Below are positions 44,583 through 54,095 of a stretch of 64,000 bases of DNA, piece after piece. Position numbers and translations under genes: made by a program. How positions within the stretch are numbered: the stretch's first letter is position 1; the number at the start of each line of letters is the position of its first letter. Source of the DNA: Lachnospiraceae bacterium UBA7086 (GTDB lineage Bacteria > Bacillota > Clostridia > Lachnospirales > Lachnospiraceae); the NCBI GenBank assembly GCA_002492525.1, contig DKZA01000005.1, forward strand, positions 54,492 to 118,491. The letters run 5' to 3'. The notes under the pieces were generated by a model, which was not told the DNA's origin, made no database searches, and was given only the letters and a program-made list of their open reading frames with translations.

Positions 44583-45899
44583 ATGGGATTATATGAAAAA
44601 CTTGTGAGCGGAGAAGAGAAGTTATCTTTGGTAGGATTAGGTTATGTGGGTATGCCTATCGCGGTTGCTTTTGCGAAGAAGATAAAAGTTGTGGGATTTG
44701 ACTTAAATGAGCAGAAGATTGGACTGTATCAGAATGGCATTGATCCGACCAATGAGGTGGGTAACGAAGTGATACGCAATACGAAGGTAGATTTCACAGC
44801 GGATCCTTCCCGCCTGAAAGAGGCGAAGTTTCATATTGTGGCAGTTCCCACACCGGTCAATGACGATCATACACCGGACTTGTCGCCGGTGGAAGGTGCC
44901 AGCCGTATCCTGGGGCAGAATCTGACGAAGGGTTCTGTGGTGGTATTTGAGTCCACCGTTTATCCGGGGGTGACAGAGGATATCTGTGTGCCGATTTTGG
45001 AAAAGGAATCGGGGCTCAAGTGCGGTGTGGATTTTAAGATCGGCTATTCGCCGGAGCGTATCAATCCGGGTGACAAAGTACATAGACTGGAGACCATCAC
45101 CAAGATCGTATCCGGTATGGATGAAGAGACCCTGGATGTTATCGCAAAGGTTTATGAGCTGGTGGTGGAAGTGGGTGTTTACCGAGCGGAGTCCATCAAG
45201 GTTGCTGAGGCGGCGAAGGTTATTGAGAACAGCCAGAGGGATATTAATATTGCATTTATGAATGAACTGTCCATCATCTTCCACAAGATGAATATCGACA
45301 CCAAATCTGTCCTGGAAGCGGCAGGTACCAAGTGGAATTTCCTGAAATTTATGCCTGGTCTTGTGGGCGGACATTGCATCGGTGTAGATCCTTATTATCT
45401 GACCTACAAGGCGGAGGAGCTGGGGTATCATTCTCAGATTATTCTCTCCGGCAGACGGATCAATGATGATATGGGAAAATATGTGGCGGAGAGTCTGGTA
45501 AAGGATCTGATTAAGTCAGATATTCCGGTGAAGAAAGCGAAAGTGGCGATTTTGGGATTTACCTTTAAGGAGAATTGTCCGGATACCCGGAATACGAAGG
45601 TGATTGATATTTATAAAGAATTGGGCGAATATGGTATTACGCCGCTTGTGGTGGATCCTGCGGCCGATGCGGAGGAGGCAAAACGGCTCTACGGCATAGA
45701 TTTTCAGACCATGGACGATGTGAAAGACATGGATGCGGTGATCATTGCGGTGGCGCATGAACAGTTTTTGAGTTTGAGCAGAGAAGAGATTGACGGATTT
45801 TATCATCCGAAACATAAACAGAAAGTGCTGATGGATTTGAAAGGTATTTTGGATAGGAAAACCTATCTGACAGAGGGTTATCGGTATTGGAGATTATAA
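44583..45899 (+). CDS. UDP-N-acetylhexosamine 6-dehydrogenase (TviB/WbpO-like)
   Basis: A 438-residue UDP-sugar dehydrogenase making a UDP-HexNAc uronic acid. LVGLGYVGMPIAVAF is the NAD-binding Rossmann motif; VPTPVNDDHTPDL and ESTVYPGVTED follow; the catalytic cysteine lies in GGHCIGVDPYYLTYKA, a form typical of TviB/WbpO rather than UDP-glucose dehydrogenase. ATG 44583 follows GGGATGAGAAG. With the epimerase at 47238 it should produce UDP-GalNAcA, as in Vi antigen synthesis. It overlaps the next gene slightly. Confidence 0.88.
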   Translation: MGLYEKLVSGEEKLSLVGLGYVGMPIAVAFAKKIKVVGFDLNEQKIGLYQNGIDPTNEVGNEVIRNTKVDFTADPSRLKEAKFHIVAVPTPVNDDHTPDLSPVEGASRILGQNLTKGSVVVFESTVYPGVTEDICVPILEKESGLKCGVDFKIGYSPERINPGDKVHRLETITKIVSGMDEETLDVIAKVYELVVEVGVYRAESIKVAEAAKVIENSQRDINIAFMNELSIIFHKMNIDTKSVLEAAGTKWNFLKFMPGLVGGHCIGVDPYYLTYKAEELGYHSQIILSGRRINDDMGKYVAESLVKDLIKSDIPVKKAKVAILGFTFKENCPDTRNTKVIDIYKELGEYGITPLVVDPAADAEEAKRLYGIDFQTMDDVKDMDAVIIAVAHEQFLSLSREEIDGFYHPKHKQKVLMDLKGILDRKTYLTEGYRYWRL

Positions 45900-47236
45900 G
45901 GTTAAACAAAGACAGGAAGAGGGCACTGTGTATTCTGGCCGCATTGCTTGTGTTTTTTATGACCATGCTTGCGGCTTGTGGTGTTGGTATCTATAACGAT
46001 TCTGACCAGTATATTACGATGCATATTCACAGAGAACCGCTCTATCCATTGTTTTTATGGTGTTTTCGGACAGTTCTCGGAGAGAGTTACCTGCCGGTGG
46101 CAATGGCAGTGCAGGGGATTTTAACGGCCGTTGCCATTACGGTGCTGTCGGAGTATCTGACAAAGCGTTTTGGCCTGCATCTGTGGGAAGAATTGCTACT
46201 GGTTCTGTTACAGCTTCTGCCACATCTGATGACAAGGTATGTGTCTGCTCTGCATATTTTTCTGGAAAACTCCGTGATGAGCGAGGCATTGTGCATACCC
46301 TTGTTTCATTTTTATATATATTTTCTGCTGCGGATGGTTTTCGAGGAGCGTATCAAAGACCGGGTGCTCAGTCTTTTCCTTGCATATCTGCTTTCCATGA
46401 CCAGAGGCCAGATGATGACTACCATTTTGATGTGGGCGCTTGTCTTCGTGATACAGCTTGTGATTCGCAGGAAATACCGGGGGATTGTCATTGCCCTGGC
46501 GGCGTTGATTGCTGTGTTTGGGTTGCGCAGTCTGACGGTTCATGTGTATAATTATTTTGTTACCGGATATTTTATGGGGAATACCTACGGACAGGTCAAC
46601 ACGCTGACCAATGTGATATACGCCTGTGATAAAGAGGACGGGGAAGTCTTTGAAGAGGACAGTCTGGAGCGGGAGTTTTTTGACCGTTTTTATGCTGAGG
46701 CGGATGCACTGGGACTGAATTATAAATACGGCGGCAATACCATGAGAGACAGGGCGGCATATCTGGAAGAGCATCATGATATCTTAAAGTTCCAGGTTCT
46801 TGAGGCGGATATGTCCTCCTATTTCTTTGGACTTGGAAAGGTTGATTACTATGAACAGAGCAGTATGTCGGACGATATGGCGGGCAGGATGATTCGCAAG
46901 CTTTTGCCGGTCTGTTTCGGGCAGTGGTTCTATGATTATGTTCTGTTGTGCAGAAACGGGTTTGTGAGAAGTATAGCAGTGGTACATCCTTTGATCAACT
47001 GGGCGGCTCTTCTTATTTATTTGGCGGCGGGCAGCCTTTCGTTGTATTTGGTGTGTGTGAAAAAGCGTTTTGAGGCGGCATTTGTTATGGGTGTGGCGCT
47101 TCTGTTTATTGCAGCCAATGTGTGCGCTACGTCCATTACGATTATGTGTCTGTCCAGGTATATGATATATGGATTTTCGTGTTTTTATATGGCATTTTAT
47201 CTTCTGCTGAGGGAGATAGGGAAAGGAAGGTTGTAA
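45887..47236 (+). CDS. GT-C-like membrane protein
   Basis: A 449-residue protein with about ten helices. The first loop YNDSDQYITMHIHREPLYPLF has acidic residues followed by REPLYP, a pattern of GT-C polyprenyl-phosphate sugar transferases. TTG 45887 overlaps the previous stop by 13 bases, and no in-frame ATG lies before the first helix, so the weak start is accepted. It separates the dehydrogenase and epimerase genes, hinting at a role with UDP-GalNAcA-containing glycan. Substrate unknown. Confidence 0.6.
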   Translation: MEIIRLNKDRKRALCILAALLVFFMTMLAACGVGIYNDSDQYITMHIHREPLYPLFLWCFRTVLGESYLPVAMAVQGILTAVAITVLSEYLTKRFGLHLWEELLLVLLQLLPHLMTRYVSALHIFLENSVMSEALCIPLFHFYIYFLLRMVFEERIKDRVLSLFLAYLLSMTRGQMMTTILMWALVFVIQLVIRRKYRGIVIALAALIAVFGLRSLTVHVYNYFVTGYFMGNTYGQVNTLTNVIYACDKEDGEVFEEDSLEREFFDRFYAEADALGLNYKYGGNTMRDRAAYLEEHHDILKFQVLEADMSSYFFGLGKVDYYEQSSMSDDMAGRMIRKLLPVCFGQWFYDYVLLCRNGFVRSIAVVHPLINWAALLIYLAAGSLSLYLVCVKKRFEAAFVMGVALLFIAANVCATSITIMCLSRYMIYGFSCFYMAFYLLLREIGKGRL

Positions 47237-47237
47237 A

Positions 47238-48215
47238 ATGGGTTATCGGGATATTCAGTTCGAGAAGGATACCGTGTTTTTGGTAGGAGGAGGCGCAGGA
47301 TTTATCGGTTCCAATCTCTGTGAGGCATTGCTTGACATGGGATATACCGTACGGTGTCTGGATGATCTTTCCACTGGTAAGTATGAAAATATCGAACCAT
47401 TTTTATCTTGTGAAAGATTCACGTTTATCAAAGGCGATATCCGCGATTTTGAAACTTGTAAGGAAGCCACGAAAGGTGTGGATTATGTATTACAGCAGGC
47501 GGCCTGGGGAAGTGTGCCCAGAAGTATTGAAATGCCGCAGCTATATGAAGAGGTTAATATCCGCGGTACCTTAAATATGATGGAGGCCTCCAGGGTAAAC
47601 GGGGTGAAGAAATTCGTTTATGCTTCCAGTTCTTCCGTGTATGGTAATACACCGACTCTGCCAAAGAAGGAAGGACAGGAAGGGAAAGTGATTTCGCCTT
47701 ATGCTTTGACCAAGAAAGTGGATGAAGAGTACGGCCGCCTGTATAAGGAATTGTATGGACTGGATACGTATGGGCTTCGTTATTTCAATGTGTTTGGGCG
47801 CAGGCAGGATCCGGACGGTATGTATGCGGCTGTTATCCCTAAGTTCCTCAAACAGCTTCTTCATGGAGAGGTACCTACAATCAATGGGGACGGCAGACAG
47901 TCCAGGGATTTTACTTATATTGACAATGTGATCGAGGCTAATCTGCGTGCCTGCAAGGCTTCCAGTGAGGTGGCAGGACAGGCATTTAACATTGGTGCCG
48001 GCGGCAGGCTTTTTCTGATAGATATTTATTATCATCTTTGTAAAGCGCTGGGAAAAGACGTGGAACCGAATTTCGGACCGCCCAGAAAGGGTGATGTGCG
48101 GGATTCCAATGCGGATATTTCCAAGGCCAGGGAGCTTCTGGGGTACGATCCGGAGTATGATTTTGAAAAAGGCATTACGCTGGCTATCGACTGGTATAAA
48201 GAGTATCTGCAGTAA
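47238..48215 (+). CDS. UDP-N-acetylglucosamine 4-epimerase (TviC/WbpP-like)
   Basis: A 325-residue extended SDR enzyme. VGGGAGFIGSNLCEALL is the NAD-binding motif; AAWGSVPRSIEMP, SSSSVYGN and the catalytic YALTKK fit WbpP/TviC, which interconvert UDP-GlcNAc(A) and UDP-GalNAc(A). FNVFGRRQDPDGMYAAVIPKF is also diagnostic for that subfamily. It starts one base after the previous stop with GGAAGG upstream. It pairs with the dehydrogenase at 44583. Confidence 0.88.
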   Translation: MGYRDIQFEKDTVFLVGGGAGFIGSNLCEALLDMGYTVRCLDDLSTGKYENIEPFLSCERFTFIKGDIRDFETCKEATKGVDYVLQQAAWGSVPRSIEMPQLYEEVNIRGTLNMMEASRVNGVKKFVYASSSSVYGNTPTLPKKEGQEGKVISPYALTKKVDEEYGRLYKELYGLDTYGLRYFNVFGRRQDPDGMYAAVIPKFLKQLLHGEVPTINGDGRQSRDFTYIDNVIEANLRACKASSEVAGQAFNIGAGGRLFLIDIYYHLCKALGKDVEPNFGPPRKGDVRDSNADISKARELLGYDPEYDFEKGITLAIDWYKEYLQ

Positions 48216-48285
48216 GATAAGACGGACAGGGATGGTGTATCGTTTGGCAAGACAGAGATAACGCAGAAAAGGGAACGGGGATTGT

Positions 48286-49206
48286 ATGAAATATAAAGTA
48301 GTCGTGTTTGGGGTAAAAGATACCTCTGAAAATATTGTGACGTTTATTCAGGAACAGATCTGCCCGGTGGATCTGGTCATCACCATCAGTCCGGAAGTGA
48401 CGAAGAAAAACCAGGTATCGGGTTATAAGGGTCTGTCTGTTCTGACAGAAAAATATGGCATCCCGGTACATGAGGCGGACAGTTATTTTCTGACAGATGA
48501 AAAGACGCAGAACTTCATGCGGGAGAATGAATTTGATATCGGTATTTCCATGGGCTGGCAGAGACTGATGCCTGAGTCTGTACTGGATTGCTTTAAGTAC
48601 GGGGTATACGGTTTCCACGGCAACAGCGGTTATCTGCCTTTTGGCAGGGGAAGATCTCCTTTGAACTGGTCTATTATTCTGGGGGATACCAGATTTAATT
48701 TAAATCTGTTCCGGTATGACGAGAAGGCGGACAGCCCCAACGTATTTGCCACGGAGATGTTTTCTATCACGCCTCATGATGACATTCGCACGGCACAGTA
48801 TAAAAATATGATCTGTTCCAAGAATCTGATCCGCAGACTGTTAAAAGCATATGAAGAGGGAACGATTGTCATCCGTACAGAGTCCAAGGACTTTGATTCC
48901 TGGTATGAAAAACGCACGGCGGCAGACGGCAAAATAGACTTTCATGCCAGAACAAGAGAGATTTATAATCTGATCCGCGGTGTGGCGGCACCTTTTCCGG
49001 GAGCTTTTGCCATGTGCGGAGAGAACGAGGTGCGGGTGTGGGAGGCTCACCCCTTTGATGAAATGATAGATTTTTCGGCTTATGCGCCGGGGGAAGTGAT
49101 AGATGTGTTTGACGAAAAACCGGTGGTGCGGACGGTGGACGGGTCGCTTTTGATAGACCGGTATGAATGTGCAGTGCGTCTGCGGACGGGGGATGTGCTG
49201 GAATAA
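48286..49206 (+). CDS. formyltransferase-fold protein (divergent)
   Basis: A 306-residue protein with the methionyl-tRNA/sugar formyltransferase fold. The active-site stretch reads GFHGNSGYLPFGRGRSPLNW: histidine H111 and the LP..RGR.P loop are kept, but the asparagine normally two residues before the histidine is glycine, while an asparagine (N113) follows instead. The C-terminal third (about 220-306) resembles the family's small beta domain. It may formylate an amino sugar with 10-formyl-tetrahydrofolate, or use another acyl donor. The deacetylase-like gene follows within 23 bases. Confidence 0.65.
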   Translation: MKYKVVVFGVKDTSENIVTFIQEQICPVDLVITISPEVTKKNQVSGYKGLSVLTEKYGIPVHEADSYFLTDEKTQNFMRENEFDIGISMGWQRLMPESVLDCFKYGVYGFHGNSGYLPFGRGRSPLNWSIILGDTRFNLNLFRYDEKADSPNVFATEMFSITPHDDIRTAQYKNMICSKNLIRRLLKAYEEGTIVIRTESKDFDSWYEKRTAADGKIDFHARTREIYNLIRGVAAPFPGAFAMCGENEVRVWEAHPFDEMIDFSAYAPGEVIDVFDEKPVVRTVDGSLLIDRYECAVRLRTGDVLE

Positions 49207-49228
49207 AGAAGGATATTGGGGTAAGGAT

Positions 49229-49957
49229 ATGAAAATAGCGGTTCGCCTAGATGATATAACGCCCGCCATGGATTGGGATAAATTCCAGGTGTTTGCGGCG
49301 CTTCTGGATGAATTTGGTATTAAACCGTTGATCGGCGTGGTGCCGGATAACCGGGATGAGAATTTGAACCGGGGTGCGGCGAGAGAAGATTTTTGGGAAT
49401 ATGTAAAGAAGCGGCAGGAGGAGGGCTGGGTGGTTGCCCAGCATGGCTGGCAGCATGTGTATACGCAGTCTAAGGGCGGGGTGTTTCCCCTGAATGATTT
49501 TTCGGAATTTGCGGGGGTATCTTATGAAGAACAGCTTACCATGTTGGAGCGGGGCAAAGAGATTCTTGCGGAGCACGGGATTGTAACGGACTTATTTATG
49601 GCGCCGGCCCATTCTTATGATCGCAATACACTGCGGGCCTTGCGGCAGACAGGATTCCGGGGACTGACGGACGGATTTGGGAAAGGGCCTTACCAGTGGT
49701 GCGGACTTACTTTCTATCCGATTTCTTTCCGGTTGGAGAACAGTCTTAAGAAAGAGAAAGGCATTACTACAATGGTGGTGCATACCAATACAGTAAGTGT
49801 GCAGGACATGGAGAAATACCGGAAGATTTTAAAGGAACAGGAAGTCATATCTTACGGGGCATATTTACGGGAAAAGGCAGGCAAAAGAACGGCGGCCGGG
49901 CATGCGGGAGAGTATCTGCTGGCAATCGTAAAACACTGGCTGGTGAAACTTCTGTAG
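49229..49957 (+). CDS. DUF2334-type polysaccharide deacetylase-like protein
   Basis: A 242-residue NodB-like barrel protein. IAVRLDDITPAMDW at the start has the metal/catalytic DD pair; VAQHGWQHVY and APAHSYD supply His residues expected for metal binding. Together these fit DUF2334 deacetylases. No signal peptide is seen, so it may act inside on a precursor. ATG 49229 follows GGGGTAAGG. Next to a formyltransferase-like gene, it could expose an amine that is then re-acylated; this is inference. Confidence 0.7.
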   Translation: MKIAVRLDDITPAMDWDKFQVFAALLDEFGIKPLIGVVPDNRDENLNRGAAREDFWEYVKKRQEEGWVVAQHGWQHVYTQSKGGVFPLNDFSEFAGVSYEEQLTMLERGKEILAEHGIVTDLFMAPAHSYDRNTLRALRQTGFRGLTDGFGKGPYQWCGLTFYPISFRLENSLKKEKGITTMVVHTNTVSVQDMEKYRKILKEQEVISYGAYLREKAGKRTAAGHAGEYLLAIVKHWLVKLL

Positions 49958-50038
49958 ACGGTATCTGGTGTTGACGGCAGATGACAGAACGTATGATTGC
50001 AGGCGAATATGAGTTTGCAAAGGGAAAAGGAGACGCTT

Positions 50039-51178
50039 ATGGGAGAACCGGTGCGGGTACTGCATGTGCTGGGGGGCTTGAGCCTTGGCGGTGCGGAGAG
50101 CAGGGTGATGGATCTGTACCGCTGTATGGACAGGAAAAAGGTACAGTTTGATTTTCTGATACATCGTAACAGTACGGATGGTAAAAAACATTTTTATGAA
50201 GAAGAGGTGGAGGCGCTGGGTGGAAGGGTCTATGCGCTTCCTAAATTTATGGGTTATAATTATGCCGCATACCGGCGGGCGGCCAGGGATTTTTTCCGGG
50301 CTCATCATGAGTTTGCGGTGGTACAGGGCCATATGACCAGTACGGCGGCGATTTATCTTCCGCAGGCTAAGAAGGCGGGTGTACCCGTGGTGTGCGCCCA
50401 TGCCAGGAGCGCCGGTGTGGATAAGGGTATCAAAGGCATCATCACAAAAGTGTTGAGAATCCCGCTGTTAAACAGGGCGGATTATTGCCTTGCCTGTTCC
50501 AGGGAAGCAGGAGAGGCAGTGTTTGGTGCAAAGTGGAGTACTTCGCCCAAAGCCCGTCTTGTCCCCAATGCCATTGATGCCAGCAGGTTCCAATATGATG
50601 AAGCTGTGCGGGCGAGGATGCGTCAGGAATTGGGCCTGGGCGACGACTATGTGATAGGACATGTGGGCAGATTTCATTATTCCAAGAATCATGAGTTCTT
50701 GTTGGAAATCTTCGGAAAGCTGTATCAGAATATGGAGAAAAAAGGAAAACACTGCAAACTTCTTCTTCTGGGCGAGGGGGAAGGAATGGCGGCCGCTAAG
50801 GCCCAGGCGGCGGAACTTGGCGTGGAGAAAGCAGTTTTATTCTTAGGGAATCATAAGAATGTGGAGGATTATTACCAGGCATTTGATCTGTTCCTTTTTC
50901 CTTCCCGTTTTGAGGGATTGCCGGGCACAGTCGTGGAGGCTCAGGCGGCGGGACTGCGGTGTATTATTTCCGACCGGATTACAACAGAGGTGGAAATCAG
51001 TGATCTGGTGAGTTTTCACAGCCTGGAGGACGGTGCGGATATATGGGCCGATGAGGTGGAAAACAGTCTGGTATATGAGAGACGTGACAGGTGTGAAGCG
51101 GTCCGGGAGGCCGGCTTCGATGTGAGAGAACAGGCAAAACGGCTGGAAGAGTTATATCTGACAGGGGTTTTGAGATAG
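50039..51178 (+). CDS. GT4 glycosyltransferase (EpsF-like)
   Basis: A 379-residue GT-B enzyme beginning VLHVLGGLSLGGAESRVMDLY, the standard EpsF-type opening. GHVGRFHYSKNHEFLLE and the E-x7-E motif FEGLPGTVVEAQ lie in the donor domain. ATG 50039 has AAAGGAG seven bases upstream, and the frame extension to 49997 is rejected. It is 20 bases from the next GT4 gene. Sugar specificity is unknown. Confidence 0.85.
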   Translation: MGEPVRVLHVLGGLSLGGAESRVMDLYRCMDRKKVQFDFLIHRNSTDGKKHFYEEEVEALGGRVYALPKFMGYNYAAYRRAARDFFRAHHEFAVVQGHMTSTAAIYLPQAKKAGVPVVCAHARSAGVDKGIKGIITKVLRIPLLNRADYCLACSREAGEAVFGAKWSTSPKARLVPNAIDASRFQYDEAVRARMRQELGLGDDYVIGHVGRFHYSKNHEFLLEIFGKLYQNMEKKGKHCKLLLLGEGEGMAAAKAQAAELGVEKAVLFLGNHKNVEDYYQAFDLFLFPSRFEGLPGTVVEAQAAGLRCIISDRITTEVEISDLVSFHSLEDGADIWADEVENSLVYERRDRCEAVREAGFDVREQAKRLEELYLTGVLR

Positions 51179-51198
51179 CATAAGGGAGATAAGCGGGA

Positions 51199-52317
51199 AT
51201 GGATAAGAAAAAGAGAGTAATGCTCATTGTGCCGATGCTGCACCAGGGAGGCTTTGAGCGGGTATGTGTGGCTACGGCAAGACTGCTTGCTCCCTATTGC
51301 GAGGTCTGTATTGTATTGTTTGATTCCCATGATATTGCCTATGATATTGCGGGACTGGAGATCATAGATCTTCATCTGGGGGTGAAGGATGGATTTGTGG
51401 GAAAAGTGCTGCGGGTCTTACAGCGCAGCCTGAAAGTGCGGCAGTGGAAACATAAATGGCAGGCAGACATCGCCTATAGTTTCGGTTCCACAGCCAATCT
51501 TGTAAATGTTCTTTCCGGAAGGCGGGCAAAGATATGGGTTGGCCTGCGCAGCTATATGGATATGGAGGATACGGGCAAGATACGTCTTTTTGTCAGGAAG
51601 GCAGATAAAATAGTATGCTGTTCTAAACAGATAGAGGATGAGCTGCAGGAAAAGTATCAGTGTCATAAGGCCGTAACGCTCTATAATCCTTTGGATATGA
51701 CCAGTCTGCAGGCAAAGGCAAAGGAAGAAAAGCCGCAGCTGCCCTGGAAAGAAAGCGGAAATATCATAGTATCCATGGGCCGCGAGGATGAGGTGAAAGG
51801 ATTCTGGCATTTACTCAAAGCGTTTGTATTGGTCAGACAGAAGATTGCGGATGCGAAACTGATGATTGTGGGGGACGGTGCCTTTCAGGGCTATAAGAAG
51901 CTGGCGGCAGAATTGGGCGTGGGAGAGGATGTATATTTTACGGGAATGAAGCGGAATCCCTTTCCCTATCTGCAAAGCGCACAGGTATATGTGCTGACTT
52001 CTTATCGGGAGGGATTTCCCAATGCGCTGGTGGAGGCTATGGCGTTAGGCCTGCCGGCGATTGCCACAGACTGTCCCACAGGGCCTGCGGAGATTTTGGA
52101 AGATAAGTATGGTATTTTGATTGACAATATGAGTCCTGAAGTTAATTATGACGCGAGTGTCATAACAGAAGAAGAGAGAACCCTGGCAGCACAGATTATC
52201 AATCTGCTGGAGGATTCGGAAAAGAGACATCGTTATCAGGAGATGTCCAGAGAACGTGCACAGGACTTTACGACAGAGAAATATGTGGAACTGATACGGC
52301 AGTGGGGCGGCTTTTAG
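51199..52317 (+). CDS. GT4 glycosyltransferase
   Basis: A 372-residue GT-B enzyme. LIVPMLHQGGFERVCVATARLL at the N-terminus and SYREGFPNALVEAMALGLP (E-x7-E) with TDCPTGPAEIL are typical of GalNAc/GlcNAc-type GT4 enzymes such as PglH/PglJ relatives. AGGGAGATAAGCGGGA precedes ATG 51199. It is similar in these motifs to the gene at 61302, so the two may be paralogs. Confidence 0.85.
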   Translation: MDKKKRVMLIVPMLHQGGFERVCVATARLLAPYCEVCIVLFDSHDIAYDIAGLEIIDLHLGVKDGFVGKVLRVLQRSLKVRQWKHKWQADIAYSFGSTANLVNVLSGRRAKIWVGLRSYMDMEDTGKIRLFVRKADKIVCCSKQIEDELQEKYQCHKAVTLYNPLDMTSLQAKAKEEKPQLPWKESGNIIVSMGREDEVKGFWHLLKAFVLVRQKIADAKLMIVGDGAFQGYKKLAAELGVGEDVYFTGMKRNPFPYLQSAQVYVLTSYREGFPNALVEAMALGLPAIATDCPTGPAEILEDKYGILIDNMSPEVNYDASVITEEERTLAAQIINLLEDSEKRHRYQEMSRERAQDFTTEKYVELIRQWGGF

Positions 52318-52340
52318 GTGAATGGATGATGGAGAAATCA

Positions 52341-54095
52341 ATGGAGATACGGAAGGAAAAGAGAATAACCCTGCCCACCAGACGGCAGTTTCTTGTGCCA
52401 GTGCCTTTTTCTTTGTGCTATGCTGTTTTTATTGTTCTGGGAAACTGGTAGAAATCGGCGGAATATTCCAATTTACAAAACATAGGAAGAATTTTATTGT
52501 GGGCGCTTATCAGCTATGGGGTGCTGTTTATTCTGTGTCTGTTGATTTCCCGTAAAGATAGCGTTTTATCATATTTGCGCGGTAAATTACACAGAAATTA
52601 TATGACAGCGGCATATGCTCCTGTACAGAAAAAGCGGCAGGGCAGATGGTATGTACTGATTGGCTTTTTTGCTGTCTGCCTGCTCAGTTATCTTCCCTAT
52701 TATCTGATGTACTATCCCACCTGGTTTAATAATGATGCCATATGGCAGTTGGAGCAGATTCTGGGGTGGAAGGCCAGGTCCAATCATCATCCTTATTTTC
52801 ACACGCTGATCATGCAGGTCTTTGTGACGATCGGTTATCAGCTGTCTGGTACATACACGGGAGCGGTGGCGTTTTACACGTTCTGGCAGATGGCGCTTGT
52901 GGCGTTTACCTTTGCCTTTTGTCTGTATGTGCTGTATAAGAGGGGTACACGACTTTGGTGGCTCGCCCTAGCGCTTGCTTTTTATATTGCGCTTCCTGTG
53001 CATGGTATGCTGAGTATCTGTATGGGAAAGGATGCTTTTTTCGTATCGGCACTTGTGTTTTTTGCCTGGATGAGTCATACGTTTGATCTGGAAAAGGAAA
53101 AGGGGTATACACAGTGGATTCTTTATTTTTTGACAGGACTTCTGGTGTGCCTTCTTCGCAGTAACGGTATTTTGATTTTTGCGGGTACGGCCTTCGTGGG
53201 GATTATCTGCAAATGGTGTCGCGCAAGAGTGCGGAATCGTTCACAGGAAGCGCCTGATCCTGCAAAGAAAGCGCAGGCACGGAATGTTCCGGTACGGTCG
53301 GTTCTGTGTGCGGCGGCGGTACTCGTGTGTTATCTGCTCTATCAGGGACCTGTGTTAAAAGCATTGCAGGTGGAACCGCCGGATACCATCGAAGGGTTGA
53401 CCATGCCCACCCAGCATCTTCTCTGTGCCTATATGAGAGGCGGCAGCCTGACAGAAGAGGACGTGGCTATGATGGAACAGGTGGTGCCGCTTGAGAAGAT
53501 GGAGGAATATTATAATCCTTATCTGTTTGACGTGACGAAGAATCTGATCAGAGAAGAAGGCAATCAGGATGTGATTGCAGAGAATAAGTGGGAATATTTC
53601 AAGCTGTGGCTGCGGGTGGGGCTTCGTAATCCCATGCTGTATCTGGAGGGGGAGGTCAGACAGACCGCCGGGTACTGGGCTTACAGAGTACCTCACTATC
53701 AGTATCTCTACAGCGAATATTTTATGGTGGACAATCCTTTTGGCATTGTGAATGAGAGGAAGGTCTTTACTTATGATGACAGCCTTGCCATGGGAGAGTA
53801 CCTGATGAAGTTTCAGGATCTTTTTAACAAAGTGTGGAGTCTGGGGCTAAACACCTGGGTGATGCTGTTCGGGCTTGTCTATCTGGCCTGGCAGAAAAAG
53901 AGCGCTCTGTGTTATGTGCCGTTTATCATGCTGTTACTGAGTCTGCTTCTGGCCACGCCGGTATATAATGAATTCCGGTACGCCTATGGACTGTTTGCGG
54001 CATTTCCGCTTTTATTTGGGTTTACCTTCGGGTCTGGAGATGAGGAGAGGACAGCACAGAAGAGGGATGGGGATGAAGATGAGAAAATGGGGTAA
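52341..54095 (+). pseudogene. DUF6020-type membrane protein interrupted by an in-frame TAG
   Basis: ATG 52341, with GGAG six bases upstream, opens a frame that encodes a basic N-terminus and a first helix (FSLCYAVFIVLGNW), meets TAG at 52449-52451, and continues in the same frame to 54095. The text after the stop (KSAEYSNLQNIGRILLWAL) reads as natural protein, so the gene was probably intact until one base changed. Downstream, TTG 52497 has AGGAAG seven bases before it and could restart translation, giving 532 residues lacking helix 1. Loops YPTWFNNDAIWQ, HHPYFHT and MGKDAFF match the paralog at 29904. TAG ends other genes here, so recoding is unlikely. Confidence 0.7.

Noticed and set aside
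52449..52451. TAG as a recoded sense codon (for example pyrrolysine)
   Set aside because: TAG ends other genes here (for example at 29334 and 57577), and no pyrrolysine genes are visible; a nonsense mutation is simpler.
52322..52555. 77-codon ORF overlapping the start of the DUF6020-type gene
   Set aside because: It is in another frame from the conserved membrane protein; the correct frame from ATG 52341 gives natural protein on both sides of the amber codon.
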